Shown piece after piece: positions 17,378 to 27,049 of a stretch of DNA of 64,000 nucleotides. Positions within the stretch are counted from its first letter, which is position 1. Every line of letters starts with the position of its first letter. The stretch is from Gallionella sp. (GTDB taxonomy: Bacteria > Pseudomonadota > Gammaproteobacteria > Burkholderiales > Gallionellaceae): contig JAQTWT010000002.1 in NCBI GenBank assembly GCA_028689145.1, forward strand, positions 62,001 to 126,000. The letters are read 5' to 3'. The notes under the pieces were generated by a model. The model did not search any database, had not been told where the DNA came from, and was given only the letters and a program-made list of their open reading frames with translations. A program made the translations under genes and the position numbers.

Positions 17378-18747
17378 CCCAGCAAAAAGCCAGATCACCG
17401 AAAAACAAGTCGCCGTCCACGCCGCACCGCGCATCTCAGGGGAATCGCGATTTTCGCAAGCGTACCCAACGCGATGCAAAACCATCTGCCGCACGTGAGA
17501 GCACCCCGCGCACCATCGTGCAGGGTGCGCCTGACGCGCGACCTTGTATCGTGCTCCACGCGGGGCGCGAAAAATCTTTGCAGCGCCGTCACCCGTGGAT
17601 ATTCTCCGGCGCAGTCGCGCGCGTGGATGGAGTACCGGAGAATGGTGATACATTGCCCGTACGGGATGCCGCCGGAAACTTTCTGGCCTGGGCGGCATAC
17701 AACGCCGCTTCGCAAATCACCGCGCGTGTCTGGTCGTGGCGCGAAGAAGAAAATATCAACGCCCAATTTTTCCGCAGCCGCATCAGTGCGGCATCAGAGA
17801 TGCGCCGCGCACTACTCCCTCGCCCGCAGGCGGGAGAGGATGAGGGAATGAACAACGGAGCGCGCCTGATTCACGCCGAATCGGACGGGCTGCCGGGGCT
17901 GATCGTCGACCGTTACGGGGACGTGCTGGTTATGCAGATCGGCAGTGCCGGAATCGAGCGCTGGCGCGATACCATCGCCGACATCCTGCAGGATTTATTC
18001 CTTCCGGTGTGCATCTACGAACGTTCCGATTCCGACTCGCGCGGGCTGGAGGGGCTCGAAGAGCGCAACGGTGTGCTGCGCGGCACACTACCTGGCAACG
18101 TGGAAGTGGTAGAGCATGGGCTGCATTTCAGGGTGGATGTCGCGGCAGGTCAGAAGACCGGCTTCTATCTCGACCAGCGCGACAATCGCGCGCTGACTGA
18201 AACGCTGGCGCACGGCAAGGATGTGCTGAATTGCTTCTGCTACACCGGCGGTTTTTCGCTGTATGCATTGCGCGGCGGCGCAAAGTCGGTGTTGTCGATA
18301 GATGCGTCGGGAGAGGCGCTGCGCATTGCCGCACAAAATCTGACTAACAACGGTCTGGATTCGGCGCGCGCCGAGTGGCAGGAAGCGGACGTGTTTCAGG
18401 CACTGCGCAAGTTGCGCGATCAGGGACGCAGTTTCGACTTCATCATCCTCGATCCGCCCAAGTTCGCCCCCACCGCGGCCTTTGCCGAGAAAGCGGCGCG
18501 CGGTTACAAGGACATCAATCTGCTCGGCTTTAAACTGCTCAGACCGGGCGGCTTGCTGGCCACCTATTCCTGCTCGGGCGGCATCAGCGACGAGCTGTTT
18601 CAGAAGATCATTGCCGGTGCTGCACTCGATGCCGGTGTGGACGCGCAGATTATTCATCATCTGCACGCCAGCGCCGACCATCCGGTGTTGCTCAGTTTCC
18701 CGGAAGGAACGTATCTAAAAGGGTTGGTGTTACGGGTGGTATCGTAG
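17374..18747 (+). CDS. Class I SAM-dependent rRNA cytosine-C5 methyltransferase, RlmI-like
   Basis: 457 residues. After a basic, low-complexity N-terminus (1-55) comes a PUA-like domain (HAGREKSLQRRHPWIFSGAV), then a Rossmann methyltransferase domain with VLNCFCYTGGFSLYAL and the catalytic-loop motif IILDPPKFAP. RlmI methylates C1962 of 23S rRNA; family membership is sure, the exact target is inferred. The ATG overlaps the xerC stop. A REP-like palindrome at 17814-17848 is translated within the protein as LLPRPQAGEDEGMN and interrupts an otherwise conserved region. Confidence 0.9.
   Translation: MTQQKARSPKNKSPSTPHRASQGNRDFRKRTQRDAKPSAARESTPRTIVQGAPDARPCIVLHAGREKSLQRRHPWIFSGAVARVDGVPENGDTLPVRDAAGNFLAWAAYNAASQITARVWSWREEENINAQFFRSRISAASEMRRALLPRPQAGEDEGMNNGARLIHAESDGLPGLIVDRYGDVLVMQIGSAGIERWRDTIADILQDLFLPVCIYERSDSDSRGLEGLEERNGVLRGTLPGNVEVVEHGLHFRVDVAAGQKTGFYLDQRDNRALTETLAHGKDVLNCFCYTGGFSLYALRGGAKSVLSIDASGEALRIAAQNLTNNGLDSARAEWQEADVFQALRKLRDQGRSFDFIILDPPKFAPTAAFAEKAARGYKDINLLGFKLLRPGGLLATYSCSGGISDELFQKIIAGAALDAGVDAQIIHHLHASADHPVLLSFPEGTYLKGLVLRVVS
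17814..17848. repeat. REP-like palindrome inside coding sequence
   Basis: CTCCCTCGCCCGCAGGCGGGAGAGG forms a short hairpin, with arms CCCGC/GCGGG and the outer pair CTCCC/GGGAG slightly offset. Such palindromes are common between genes in proteobacteria. Here it lies in frame within the rRNA methyltransferase gene and adds roughly a dozen residues. Confidence 0.5.
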
Positions 18748-18750
18748 CCG

Positions 18751-18788
18751 GGATGCATTGCGCTTCCGCGCAAGCATCCTGTGTTTTT
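18751..18788 (+). terminator. Rho-independent terminator after the rRNA methyltransferase gene
   Basis: GGATGC A TTGCGC TTCC GCGCAA GCATCC forms a 12-bp stem with one bulge and a 4-base loop. It is followed by TGTGTTTTT. It sits just after the stop codon of the plus-strand operon and just before the convergent chemoreceptor gene. Confidence 0.75.
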
Positions 18789-18789
18789 G

Positions 18790-20424
18790 TTAGATCTTGA
18801 ACCGGTCTATCGCCGTGCGCATGTTATCCGCCAGCTGTGCCAAATTATTGGCTGCATCGGCGGTGGACTCGGTGGCCGCATGGTTCTCTTCGGTCATTTG
18901 CGCCACCTTTTCGACATTGGCGGATATGTTGTTGCTGGCGCTACTTTGTTCCACCAGTGCGGCTGAAATGCCGCTGACTGTTGTGATCACCCGGTTGGAT
19001 TCTTCCTTGATCTGATTGATCGCATCGCCTGCCTGTTGCGCCAGCGCGGCACCGCTGCTGACCTGATTGACGGCGCTGGACATACTGGTAACCGCAACGC
19101 TGGCGGTGGTCTGGATGGTGTCGATCATCAGGGAGATTTCCTTGGTGGAAATAGCGGTGCGTTCCGCCAGTTTGCGCACCTCGTCGGCTACCACCGCAAA
19201 ACCGCGCCCCTGTTCGCCGGCACGCGCCGCTTCGATTGCGGCATTCAATGCCAGCAGGTTGGTCTGCTCGGCGATTTCCTTGATGACCTGGACAATGGAA
19301 GAAATCTGGCTGGACTGCTGTCCGAGATTTTCGATTGAGCCGGATGTCTGGCGTACCGTCTCGGCAATTTGTTGCATTTCCGTGGCGGCATTATGGATGA
19401 TTTCGCTGCCCTGATCGGACAGGTCGCCGGATCTTCTGGACACCTGCAATGCTTCCTGAACACTGTCTGAAACATGATTGATGCTGGCAGTGACCTGCTC
19501 CACCGTCGCTGCTATCGCGGATGCCGCTTCGCTTTGATGCGCCGAACTGGCGGCGACCTGTTGCGACGAGGTTGATAAGGCACGCGAGGCATCAAATATC
19601 CGGTCGATGCAGTCATGCATTTGGTGAAATGCGGTTTGCAAGTTGCCGATCAGTTCGTTGAACGAACGCGCGGTCTCACCTACTTCGTCACGGCTATCCA
19701 GTGCCACACGACGGGTAAAATCCCCGTTTTTGCCGATCTCCACGATCGTCGATTTCATCATACCCATCGGCACAATGACGGAGCGCGTGATCAGCACGGA
19801 CAGAAAGGCAGCCAGTAATGCAGCCACTATGCCGCCGATGATCATTACGCGCATGGTCGATGAGGCGGAACTAGCCGTGTTGTCAACGACCTGATTGGCC
19901 TCGGCGATTTGCTGCTCGCGGAATTTGGTCAGCGCCTCCGAGATCGATTCGCTTTCCTGATCAAAGCCTGTCACGGTATCGGAGCCTTTCATCAGCACAT
20001 TGCCGGCCTCCAGACCTTTGGTGATATACGCTTCCGCCATTTCCCTGCCTTTGGTGTTGAACGCGTTAAAGCGCGTTTCGATATCGGTAATTTGCTTCAG
20101 TCTCGCGGTATCGTTTTCCCTCTGGTACATCTGCTTGAATTTGGCTGTGCCCTCCAAAAAGCGTTTGGCCGCAGCATCTGATTCCTCATAACCCGCACGG
20201 TCATGGGTGGCTGAAACGTCGGTCAGGAACTGCTGCACCTCGGAGCGGCTCAGGTCCATTTGATCCACCACCAGAATATAGGGCAGCGTTTCATCCTTGA
20301 TCTGGTTTACATCTTTGCCGAGTCCCGAGAGCGATATGCCAACCTGCAGCAGATTCAGCGCAAACAGCACCACCACGATGGCGAATCCGACAGCCAGCCG
20401 GATGCCGATATGTATATTTTTCAT
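18790..20424 (-). CDS. Methyl-accepting chemotaxis protein
   Basis: A 544-residue chemoreceptor. TM1 is about 10-30, followed by a periplasmic four-helix-bundle domain (about 31-190), TM2 about 192-212 ([19 protein letters not shown]), a HAMP region and a long signalling coiled coil. The hairpin tip is the canonical [20 protein letters not shown] continuing into [18 protein letters not shown]. There is no CheR/CheB-binding pentapeptide at the C-terminus. The ligand is unknown and no che genes are in the window. Confidence 0.95.
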   Translation of the reverse strand: MKNIHIGIRLAVGFAIVVVLFALNLLQVGISLSGLGKDVNQIKDETLPYILVVDQMDLSRSEVQQFLTDVSATHDRAGYEESDAAAKRFLEGTAKFKQMYQRENDTARLKQITDIETRFNAFNTKGREMAEAYITKGLEAGNVLMKGSDTVTGFDQESESISEALTKFREQQIAEANQVVDNTASSASSTMRVMIIGGIVAALLAAFLSVLITRSVIVPMGMMKSTIVEIGKNGDFTRRVALDSRDEVGETARSFNELIGNLQTAFHQMHDCIDRIFDASRALSTSSQQVAASSAHQSEAASAIAATVEQVTASINHVSDSVQEALQVSRRSGDLSDQGSEIIHNAATEMQQIAETVRQTSGSIENLGQQSSQISSIVQVIKEIAEQTNLLALNAAIEAARAGEQGRGFAVVADEVRKLAERTAISTKEISLMIDTIQTTASVAVTSMSSAVNQVSSGAALAQQAGDAINQIKEESNRVITTVSGISAALVEQSSASNNISANVEKVAQMTEENHAATESTADAANNLAQLADNMRTAIDRFKI

Positions 20425-20551
20425 TATGTTCTCCTAGCTGCCAGCTTTTTTATATTTATTGAACCGCCATCATACTACTGCCGGAATATTTTTGGCGTGT
20501 CGCATCGGCGTAAATTTGCTGCACGACATCGTACTTTTTAAGGTTGAGATA

Positions 20552-21250
20552 CTATAGCGGTTCCGGAATAATTTCGCGCAACACCTGAAATATTTCGCGG
20601 AAATTCTTCGGCGGTTTGTTGGCCTCGCGTTCTTTGTGCGCATTGCGGATCAGCGCGCGCAAGCGTTGTGCGTCGGCCTGCGGATGGGCGGCGAGCAGTT
20701 CGGTCAGCGCGGCATCGCTTTCCAGCAAGCGCTCGCGCCAGCGTTCCAACTGGTGCATGTAGGCGGTGTGCTGTTGCGAGTAACCTTTCCATGCGTTGAG
20801 TTTTGCGATGATCGGCGCGGGATCGACATCGCGCATCAGCTTGCCGATATATTGCAACTGGCGGCGTTGCGCGCCGAACTTGTTGATATTTTTCATCTCG
20901 CGCACCGCATCGCGCAGGTTTTCCGGGATATCGAGCTGAGCGAGCTGATCCTTGCTGAGATCGGTCAATTCCTCGCCGAGATCGCGCAATTCGTGCATTT
21001 GCTTTTTAATCTTGGTTTTGCTCGGCGGCAACTCTTCCTCTTCCGCGGTGGGAACAGGCTTATTGCGTGTCCAGCGGCCCCGTGTGGCCGCGTCGTTGGT
21101 GTTGCGCGCTTCGGGACGAATAACCTCCACTTCGCCGTCATCATACTCATCATCGTTGTCGTCCAGATGAATATGCAGCGGCTGATTCTCGTCGCGGTCG
21201 TCCGGATTCGGTATTGGGTGCGGTTTTTTATTCGGATTATGCGTATTCAT
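20552..21250 (-). CDS. darP: Ribosome biogenesis protein DarP/YjgA (DUF615)
   Basis: 232 residues. The conserved part begins near residue 75 (PSKTKIKKQMHELRDLGEELTDL) and covers INKFGAQRRQLQYIGKLMRDVD and NPPKNFREIFQVLREI-like segments of the DUF615 family. DarP associates with late 50S precursors. The first 70 residues are an acidic, low-complexity extension (HLDDNDDEYDDGEVEV), so the true start may be internal, but no better start is evident. It is divergent from pmbA, as in many beta- and gammaproteobacteria. Confidence 0.9.
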   Translation of the reverse strand: MNTHNPNKKPHPIPNPDDRDENQPLHIHLDDNDDEYDDGEVEVIRPEARNTNDAATRGRWTRNKPVPTAEEEELPPSKTKIKKQMHELRDLGEELTDLSKDQLAQLDIPENLRDAVREMKNINKFGAQRRQLQYIGKLMRDVDPAPIIAKLNAWKGYSQQHTAYMHQLERWRERLLESDAALTELLAAHPQADAQRLRALIRNAHKEREANKPPKNFREIFQVLREIIPEPL

Positions 21251-21313
21251 GGCAGTGTGTGTGGCTGGTCGATGCTGCTATGATAACGCCTTCACAATTT
21301 TGCCGCTCACTAC

Positions 21314-22708
21314 ATGAACGATTTAGTTTCGTCTGCCGCACGCCGCGTTGCCCCCAATCAGGACAGATTTTCCAACTCTGCGGACGCGTTGCGCAACATC
21401 GCGCAGGACATGCTTGCCTATGCCAAACAACGCGGCGCATCGGCTGCCGCTGCCGAGATATCGGAAGGCTTCGGGCAAAGCGTCACGGTGCGCCACGGCG
21501 AGGTGGAAACCATCGAATACAACCGCGACAAGGGTCTGGGTATCACCGTATATATCGGCCGGCAGCGCGGCAATGCCAGCACCTCGGATTTCTCGCCGCA
21601 GGCGGTGCGCGACACGGTAGATGCCGCGCTGTCGATAGCCAGCTATACCGCCAAAGACGAATGCTCCGGCCTGCCGGATGAAGACCTGCTGGCGCGCGAC
21701 TGCCCCGATCTGGATTTGTACCACCCGTGGGATTTGCCGGTGGATACGGCGATCGGGCTGGCCAAGCAGTGCGAGCAGGCCGCGCTGGATGCCGATACGC
21801 GCATCGGTAATTCCGAGGGAGCGACGGTGAACGTGCACGAAGCGCAATTCGTGCATGCCAACAGCCTCGGTTTTATTGGCGGCTATCCCACATCGCGCCA
21901 TAGCCTCAGTTGCGCGGTAATCGCCGGGCAGAGCGATGCGATGGAGCGCGACTACTGGTACAGCGTGGCGCGCGATGCCAAAGATCTGCTGGATGCACGC
22001 CAGGTCGGGCGGGTCGCGGCGGAGCGCACGGTGCGCCGCCTGAACGCGCGCCAAATCGGCACCATGCAGGTGCCGGTGCTGTTCGAAGCGCCGATCGCGG
22101 CCAGCCTGCTGGGGCATTTCACCGGTGCGGTAAGCGGCGGCAGCCTGTACCGCAAATCCTCGTTCCTGCTCGACCAACTGGACAAGCCGGTGTTTGCATC
22201 GCACATCAATCTCGAAGATATTCCCGATATCAAAAAAGGTCTGGCTTCCAGCCCGTTCGACGACGAGGGCGTGCGGGTACAGCGCCGTGCTATCGTCGAA
22301 AACGGCGTGCTACGCGGTTATTTCCTCGGCACCTATTCGGGGCGCAAGCTGGGCATGCGTTCCACCGGCAACTCGGGCGGTAACCATAATCTGATCCTGC
22401 ACCCTTCGGGCGGACAAGCCGGAGCACTGGATTTGGCCGGGCTGCTGAAAACCATGTCGCGCGGTCTGCTGGTCACCGAGTTGCTCGGTCAGGGAGTGAA
22501 CCATGTCACCGGCGATTATTCGCGCGGCGCGGCAGGCTTCTGGGTGGAGAATGGCGAAATTCAGTATCCGGTGCAGGAGATCACCATTGCCGGCAATCTG
22601 AAAGACATGTACCGCAACATCGTCGCGGTCGGCAGCGACATATTGGCGCAAAGCTCGCGGCAATGCGGCTCGATTCTGGTGGAAGGCATGACCGTCGCCG
22701 GACGGTAA
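21314..22708 (+). CDS. pmbA: Metalloprotease subunit PmbA/TldE
   Basis: 464 residues, full length for TldE/PmbA. With TldD it forms a heterodimeric protease that processes microcin precursors and unfolded peptides. Recognisable parts are VTVRHGEVETIEYNRDKGLGITVYIG, STGNSGGNHNLIL and NHVTGDYSRGAAGFWVENGEI. TldD, which holds the metal site, is not in this window. It is divergent from darP with a gap of about 60 bases. Confidence 0.94.
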   Translation: MNDLVSSAARRVAPNQDRFSNSADALRNIAQDMLAYAKQRGASAAAAEISEGFGQSVTVRHGEVETIEYNRDKGLGITVYIGRQRGNASTSDFSPQAVRDTVDAALSIASYTAKDECSGLPDEDLLARDCPDLDLYHPWDLPVDTAIGLAKQCEQAALDADTRIGNSEGATVNVHEAQFVHANSLGFIGGYPTSRHSLSCAVIAGQSDAMERDYWYSVARDAKDLLDARQVGRVAAERTVRRLNARQIGTMQVPVLFEAPIAASLLGHFTGAVSGGSLYRKSSFLLDQLDKPVFASHINLEDIPDIKKGLASSPFDDEGVRVQRRAIVENGVLRGYFLGTYSGRKLGMRSTGNSGGNHNLILHPSGGQAGALDLAGLLKTMSRGLLVTELLGQGVNHVTGDYSRGAAGFWVENGEIQYPVQEITIAGNLKDMYRNIVAVGSDILAQSSRQCGSILVEGMTVAGR

Positions 22709-22735
22709 TTTCAGCGGCCTGTTGGAGGCTCTGCA

Positions 22736-23278
22736 ATGGCTAAGCAATATCTGCAATTAACCGATGACTTGACCGGTTTTATCCGGCAGCAGAAGATATT
22801 CTTTGTCGGCACTGCGGCCAGCGATGGCCGGGTGAATGTCTCGCCGAAAGGGATGGATACCCTGCGTGTGGTGGCGGCAAACCGGGTGGTCTGGCTCAAT
22901 CTCACCGGAAGCAGCAACGAGACGGCGGCGCATCTCTTGGAAAACTCCCGCATCACCCTGATGTTTTGTTCCTTCGAAGGCGCACCGTTGATCCTGCGCC
23001 TGTACGGGCAGGCGCAGGTATTCCACCCGCGCGATGCCGAGTGGGAAAATCTGGCCGCTTTGTTTCCGCCCAAGCACGGCGCGCGCCAAATTATCGACAT
23101 CTCGCTCGATCTGGTGCAGACCTCCTGCGGTATGGCCGTGCCGCTGTTCGATTTTAAAGCCGAGCGGGATCAACTGGAACAGTGGGCCGAAAATAAAGGC
23201 CCGGAAGGTTTGCGCCAGTACTGGCAAGAAAAAAATCAGCACAGCATGGACGGCAAGCCGACGGGAATTCTGCCGTAG
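22736..23278 (+). CDS. Pyridoxamine 5'-phosphate oxidase family protein
   Basis: A 180-residue flavin-binding split-barrel protein: QKIFFVGTAASDGRVNVSPKGMDTLRVV, VVWLNLTGSSNETAAHL and RITLMFCSFEGAPLILRLYGQA. The N-V-S-P-K-G segment resembles the FMN/F420-binding loop of the group. The substrate is unknown. GGAGG lies 9 bases ahead of the ATG. The following kinase gene starts 4 bases after its stop. Confidence 0.87.
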   Translation: MAKQYLQLTDDLTGFIRQQKIFFVGTAASDGRVNVSPKGMDTLRVVAANRVVWLNLTGSSNETAAHLLENSRITLMFCSFEGAPLILRLYGQAQVFHPRDAEWENLAALFPPKHGARQIIDISLDLVQTSCGMAVPLFDFKAERDQLEQWAENKGPEGLRQYWQEKNQHSMDGKPTGILP

Positions 23279-23282
23279 GACG

Positions 23283-24863
23283 ATGGCGATGCTGCCCCAT
23301 GCGCCGACGACGAACCAGATCAGCCAGCCGCCGCTGATCCGCGCGCTGCTTGATGCGGCTTGCTACGGCCATCCGGTGGCACAAGTCGAGTTGATCGAGA
23401 CGCATATCTCCTGGGTGTTGCTCGCTGGCGAGTACGCCTACAAGATCAAGAAACCGGTGAACCTCGGGTTTCTGGATTTCAGCACACTGGAACTGCGGCG
23501 GCATAACTGTGCCGAGGAAGTGCGGCTGAACCGGCGGCTGGCGGAACAGTTGTATCTCGGCGTGGTTGCTATCACCGGCAGTTCCGATGCCCCGCATCTC
23601 GGCGACGCGGTGAACGGACAAAACGCCATCGAATACGCGGTAAAGATGCGTTGCTTCCCGCACGATGCTACGCTGGATCATCTGGACGAACGCGGCGAGC
23701 TGGGTGCCGTGCAGATCGACCGGCTCGCCGCGCGGCTGGCGCACTTCCATCTCGACGAATGCTACAGCGCCCCACCCGATAGCCCGTGGGGCGACCCGGA
23801 CGCAATTATCCAACCGGTGACGGATAATTTTCAACTGCTCGCCGCACGGCTGAACGATCCGGCGGAAATCCAGCGGCTGGAACAGCTGCGCAACTGGAGT
23901 CTGGCCGAGCATGAACGGCTCGCCCCGCTGATGCGCGAACGCAAGCGCGCCGGGCGGGTTCGCGAATGCCACGGCGACCTGCATCTGGGCAATCTGGCCT
24001 GGGTGAACGGCGAACTGCTGATCTTCGACTGCATCGAATTCAGCCCGGCGCTGCGCTGGATCGATGTCATCTCGGAAGTGGCTTTCTGCTTTATGGATCT
24101 GCTGCATCGCCAGCACCGCGATCTGGCGCTGCGCTTTCTGAACGCCTGGCTGGAAGCCGGCGGCGATTACGGCGGCGTGGCGCTGCTGCGTTATTATGCG
24201 GTGTACCGCGCCATGGTGCGCGCCAAAGTCGCCGCATTGCGCGCCGCCCAGTCTGGCGGCAACGATGCAGAAGTTGGTGCTTACCTGCGGCTGGCAGAAC
24301 ATCTGACACAGGATACGCAGGCGCAATTGTGGGTCAGCCACGGCCTGTCCGGCTGCGGCAAGACTACGCTCACCCAGTCGCTGCTGGAAAAGAGCGGCAT
24401 GATCCGCCTGCGTTCCGATGTCGAACGTAAACGCTTGGCCGGACTGGATGCGCTGGCGCGCAGCGGCGGCGGGATAAATCAGGGCTTGTATACGCGGGAA
24501 GGAAGCCGCCATACCTACGCGCATTTGGCGCAACTGGCGGACGGGCTGCTGGAAGCTGGCTGGCCGGTGATCGTCGATGCCGCGTTCCTCGAACGCTGGC
24601 AACGCGACCTGCTGCGCGAAATCGCGCAACGGCATCAGGTGCCGTTTCATATACTGGACATTCAAGTCGATCATGCCACGCTGCGCGAGCGTGTCGGCTT
24701 GCGTGGCACACAGGGGAAAGATGCCTCGGAAGCCGATCTGCGCATCCTGCAACACCAGATCGAAACCGCGCAACCGCTGGGTTCGGACGAGTTGCATGAG
24801 GTAACGGCAGTATCCGGTATGGATGCATTGACTGAGCTATATGTTAATAAATTTGCGCAGTAG
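23283..24863 (+). CDS. APH-family kinase fused to a P-loop (AAA_33) kinase
   Basis: 526 residues with two domains. Residues about 20-330 are aminoglycoside-phosphotransferase-like: AYKIKKPVNLGFLDFSTLELR and the Brenner-type loop RECHGDLHLGNLAW with the metal-binding FDCIEF. Residues about 345-520 are a P-loop kinase: Walker A SHGLSGCGKTTL, a LRSDVERKRL segment and VIVDAAFLERW. This fusion is widespread but uncharacterised. The ATG at 23283 has AGGA overlapping the stop of the previous gene; an upstream start would overlap it by 245 bases. Confidence 0.88.
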   Translation: MAMLPHAPTTNQISQPPLIRALLDAACYGHPVAQVELIETHISWVLLAGEYAYKIKKPVNLGFLDFSTLELRRHNCAEEVRLNRRLAEQLYLGVVAITGSSDAPHLGDAVNGQNAIEYAVKMRCFPHDATLDHLDERGELGAVQIDRLAARLAHFHLDECYSAPPDSPWGDPDAIIQPVTDNFQLLAARLNDPAEIQRLEQLRNWSLAEHERLAPLMRERKRAGRVRECHGDLHLGNLAWVNGELLIFDCIEFSPALRWIDVISEVAFCFMDLLHRQHRDLALRFLNAWLEAGGDYGGVALLRYYAVYRAMVRAKVAALRAAQSGGNDAEVGAYLRLAEHLTQDTQAQLWVSHGLSGCGKTTLTQSLLEKSGMIRLRSDVERKRLAGLDALARSGGGINQGLYTREGSRHTYAHLAQLADGLLEAGWPVIVDAAFLERWQRDLLREIAQRHQVPFHILDIQVDHATLRERVGLRGTQGKDASEADLRILQHQIETAQPLGSDELHEVTAVSGMDALTELYVNKFAQ

Positions 24864-24938
24864 CACTTTTTTATGGATAATGCGCGCCCCCTGTGAGTGC
24901 GTACACCCGCCGCACCGAACCTATTGCAAGGAAAGAAA

Positions 24939-25151
24939 ATGAAAGCAGATATTCACCCGAATTACCAGGAAATTACCGTGGTTTGCAGCTGCGGCAACAG
25001 TTTCAAGACCAAGTCCGTGATGGGCAAGCCGGAGCTGAAGGTCGAAGTTTGCTCCGAATGCCACCCGTTCTATACCGGCACACAAAAAATCGTGGATACC
25101 GCAGGTCGTATCGACAAATTCCGCCAGAAATACGGCAAGGCTGCCGCGTAA
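24939..25151 (+). CDS. rpmE: 50S ribosomal protein L31 (zinc-binding type)
   Basis: A 70-residue L31. [20 protein letters not shown] begins the protein; Cys16, Cys18, Cys38 and Cys41 form the zinc site of the C+ type. The ATG at 24939 has AAGGAAAG upstream, which decides against a longer reading frame from 24897. A strong terminator follows. Confidence 0.96.
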   Translation: MKADIHPNYQEITVVCSCGNSFKTKSVMGKPELKVEVCSECHPFYTGTQKIVDTAGRIDKFRQKYGKAAA

Positions 25152-25188
25152 TAACCTGTCTACAGGAACTTATTGCAGCAAACCTATC

Positions 25189-25213
25189 AAAAGGCAGCAT
25201 TTGCTGCCTTTTT
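25189..25213 (+). terminator. Rho-independent terminator of rpmE
   Basis: AAAAGGCAGCA TT TGCTGCC followed by TTTTTT: a perfect stem with a U-run, located 38 bases after the rpmE stop. Confidence 0.9.
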
Positions 25214-25263
25214 TATTTGCTGCGAAAATTTCATCCCATTCCAAATACCGAACAGGAACTGAC

Positions 25264-26685
25264 ATGCGTATTTTGATTATCAGTCTGGTTATTTCACTGT
25301 TGGCCGGTTGCGCGCAAAATCCCGTTACCGGACAAAACGATTTTGTGATGATGTCGGAAGGTCAGGAAATTGCCGTCGGTCGCCAATCCGACGAACAGGT
25401 CAAAAAACAGTACAAGGTTTACGAATCAAAAGCGCTGCAGGATTACGTCAATAGCGTCGGGCAAAAAATCGCGAAACAGAGCCATCGCCCCGGCCTGCAA
25501 TACCATTTCACCGTATTGGATACGGCGGACATCAATGCTTTCGCGTTGCCCGGCGGCTATGTCTATATCACACGCGGCATCATGGCTTACCTCAATAGCG
25601 AAGCGGAACTGGCTGCCGTGTTGGGGCACGAGATCGGCCATGTGACGGCACGCCACGGCGTGCGCCAGCAAAGCGCCGCACAAGCCGCCAATATCGGCCT
25701 GACCATCGCTTCTATTTTTGTGCCGGAAATCAACAATAATATCGGGCAAAATTTATCCAATATTATCGGTGGCGCGCTGCTGTCCGGTTACGGGCGCGAA
25801 CATGAGCTGGAGGCGGACCGACTGGGTGCGGTTTATTTGTCGCGCACCGATTACAACCCGCAAGCCATCATCAAGGTTATCGGCGTGCTAAAAAATCAGG
25901 AATTGAAGGATGCCGAGCTGGCCAAGCAGGAAGGCCGCGAACCGCGCCGCTACCACGGCCTGTTCGCCTCGCACCCGGACAACGACACGCGCCTGCATCA
26001 GGCAGTGGGCGAAGCCGACAAGAATGCCACAGCGCACGCGCACTTTGAAGGGCGCGGCGAGTTTTTAGCCGCCAGCGACGGCTTGGTGTTTAACGACAAC
26101 AGCGAGCAGGGTGTGGTGCGCAATAACCGTTTCTATCACGGCGAACTGGGCATCTCCCTGCAATTTCCGGAAGCATGGCAGGTGCACAATCTTTCGGATT
26201 CCCTGGTTGCCGTTAGCCCGAAAGGCGAAGCCAGACTGCAAATGAAAATGGATCAAAAGCCCGGCGGTTCACCGGTCGAATATGCGCGCCGCTTGGCCGG
26301 TTACGGCGCGAATATTCAACCGCTCGAAGTGAACGGTCTGTCCGCCGCACTGATCGATTTGCCGAACAGCATCGGCGGTGTGGTTTATGCAAACAAGCGG
26401 GCATTCATCCTGCAGGGGCAGGCCAAGACCCGCCCGGAATTGGCCGCGCACCGCGACGAAATCATCGGCACGCTGCGCAGCTTTCACACGCTCACCGGCG
26501 CGGAACGCAAACTGGTCAAACCGCTCGGCATCCGGGTGATTACTGCGCGGCAGGGCGACACCTATGCCGGACTCGCGCGCAATTCGCCGCTCGGCCAATC
26601 GGCGGAGAGCTATCTGCGCCTGATCAACGCCAGCTATCCTGACGGCGAACCGCAACCGGGACAACGCATCAAGATCGTCGAGTAA
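25264..26685 (+). CDS. M48-family metalloprotease lipoprotein with C-terminal LysM-like segment
   Basis: 473 residues. A signal peptide ends in the lipobox LLAGC (Cys16). The zincin domain has HEIGH (His122, Glu123, His126) and the third ligand region EHELEADRLG (Glu183). A middle domain follows, then a C-terminal LysM-like stretch (ITARQGDTYAGLA ... YPDGEPQPGQRIKIV). It resembles BepA/LoiP-type outer-membrane quality-control proteases, but TPR repeats are not obvious. The ATG at 25264 with CAGGA upstream lies after the rpmE terminator. Confidence 0.9.
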   Translation: MRILIISLVISLLAGCAQNPVTGQNDFVMMSEGQEIAVGRQSDEQVKKQYKVYESKALQDYVNSVGQKIAKQSHRPGLQYHFTVLDTADINAFALPGGYVYITRGIMAYLNSEAELAAVLGHEIGHVTARHGVRQQSAAQAANIGLTIASIFVPEINNNIGQNLSNIIGGALLSGYGREHELEADRLGAVYLSRTDYNPQAIIKVIGVLKNQELKDAELAKQEGREPRRYHGLFASHPDNDTRLHQAVGEADKNATAHAHFEGRGEFLAASDGLVFNDNSEQGVVRNNRFYHGELGISLQFPEAWQVHNLSDSLVAVSPKGEARLQMKMDQKPGGSPVEYARRLAGYGANIQPLEVNGLSAALIDLPNSIGGVVYANKRAFILQGQAKTRPELAAHRDEIIGTLRSFHTLTGAERKLVKPLGIRVITARQGDTYAGLARNSPLGQSAESYLRLINASYPDGEPQPGQRIKIVE

Positions 26686-26746
26686 GCGGATCGCTTTTAA
26701 AACGTGGGCAACTACTTTTAACCTAAAAAACGCAGTTGGCGGGTAT

Positions 26747-26804
26747 GTAGGTGCGAATTCATTCGCATGAACAATGCCTTAAGTGCGAATAAATTCGCAC
26801 CTAC
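26747..26804. repeat. REP pair (REPIN) with GTAG/CTAC ends
   Basis: GTAGGTGCGAATTCATTCGC at the left and GTGCGAATAAATTCGCAC followed by CTAC at the right, inverted, with about 20 bases between. It lies in the 364-base gap between the M48 protease gene and aat. Apart from this element I see no gene or RNA in that gap. Confidence 0.75.
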
Positions 26805-27049
26805 ACAAACCACGTAACATTTGAATTTTTGTGGCGTTCACCTTCAACTGCGTTTTATAGGTTTAATGCATGCGCTGATACGGGAGCGCGCGGATTTGCA
26901 GACGGAGAACAGCCGTGCCGCTGCTATCCCGCCGGTTGCGCAGACAGTCGGTAACAACCGGTATTGTCGCAGTTTGAAACCGCCCTTTTGTTTGCGGCAA
27001 GATGACCGCCAAATAAATTTGATGGACAATATTTTGCAGGGAGCCGGAC

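Noticed and set aside
23154..24797. Minus-strand frame of 547 codons opposite the APH/P-loop kinase
   Set aside because: Shadow of a two-domain kinase with intact motifs on the plus strand.
26747..26804. Rho-independent terminator of the M48 protease gene
   Set aside because: The hairpins lack a T-run and match the GTAG-headed REP structure seen elsewhere in the window.
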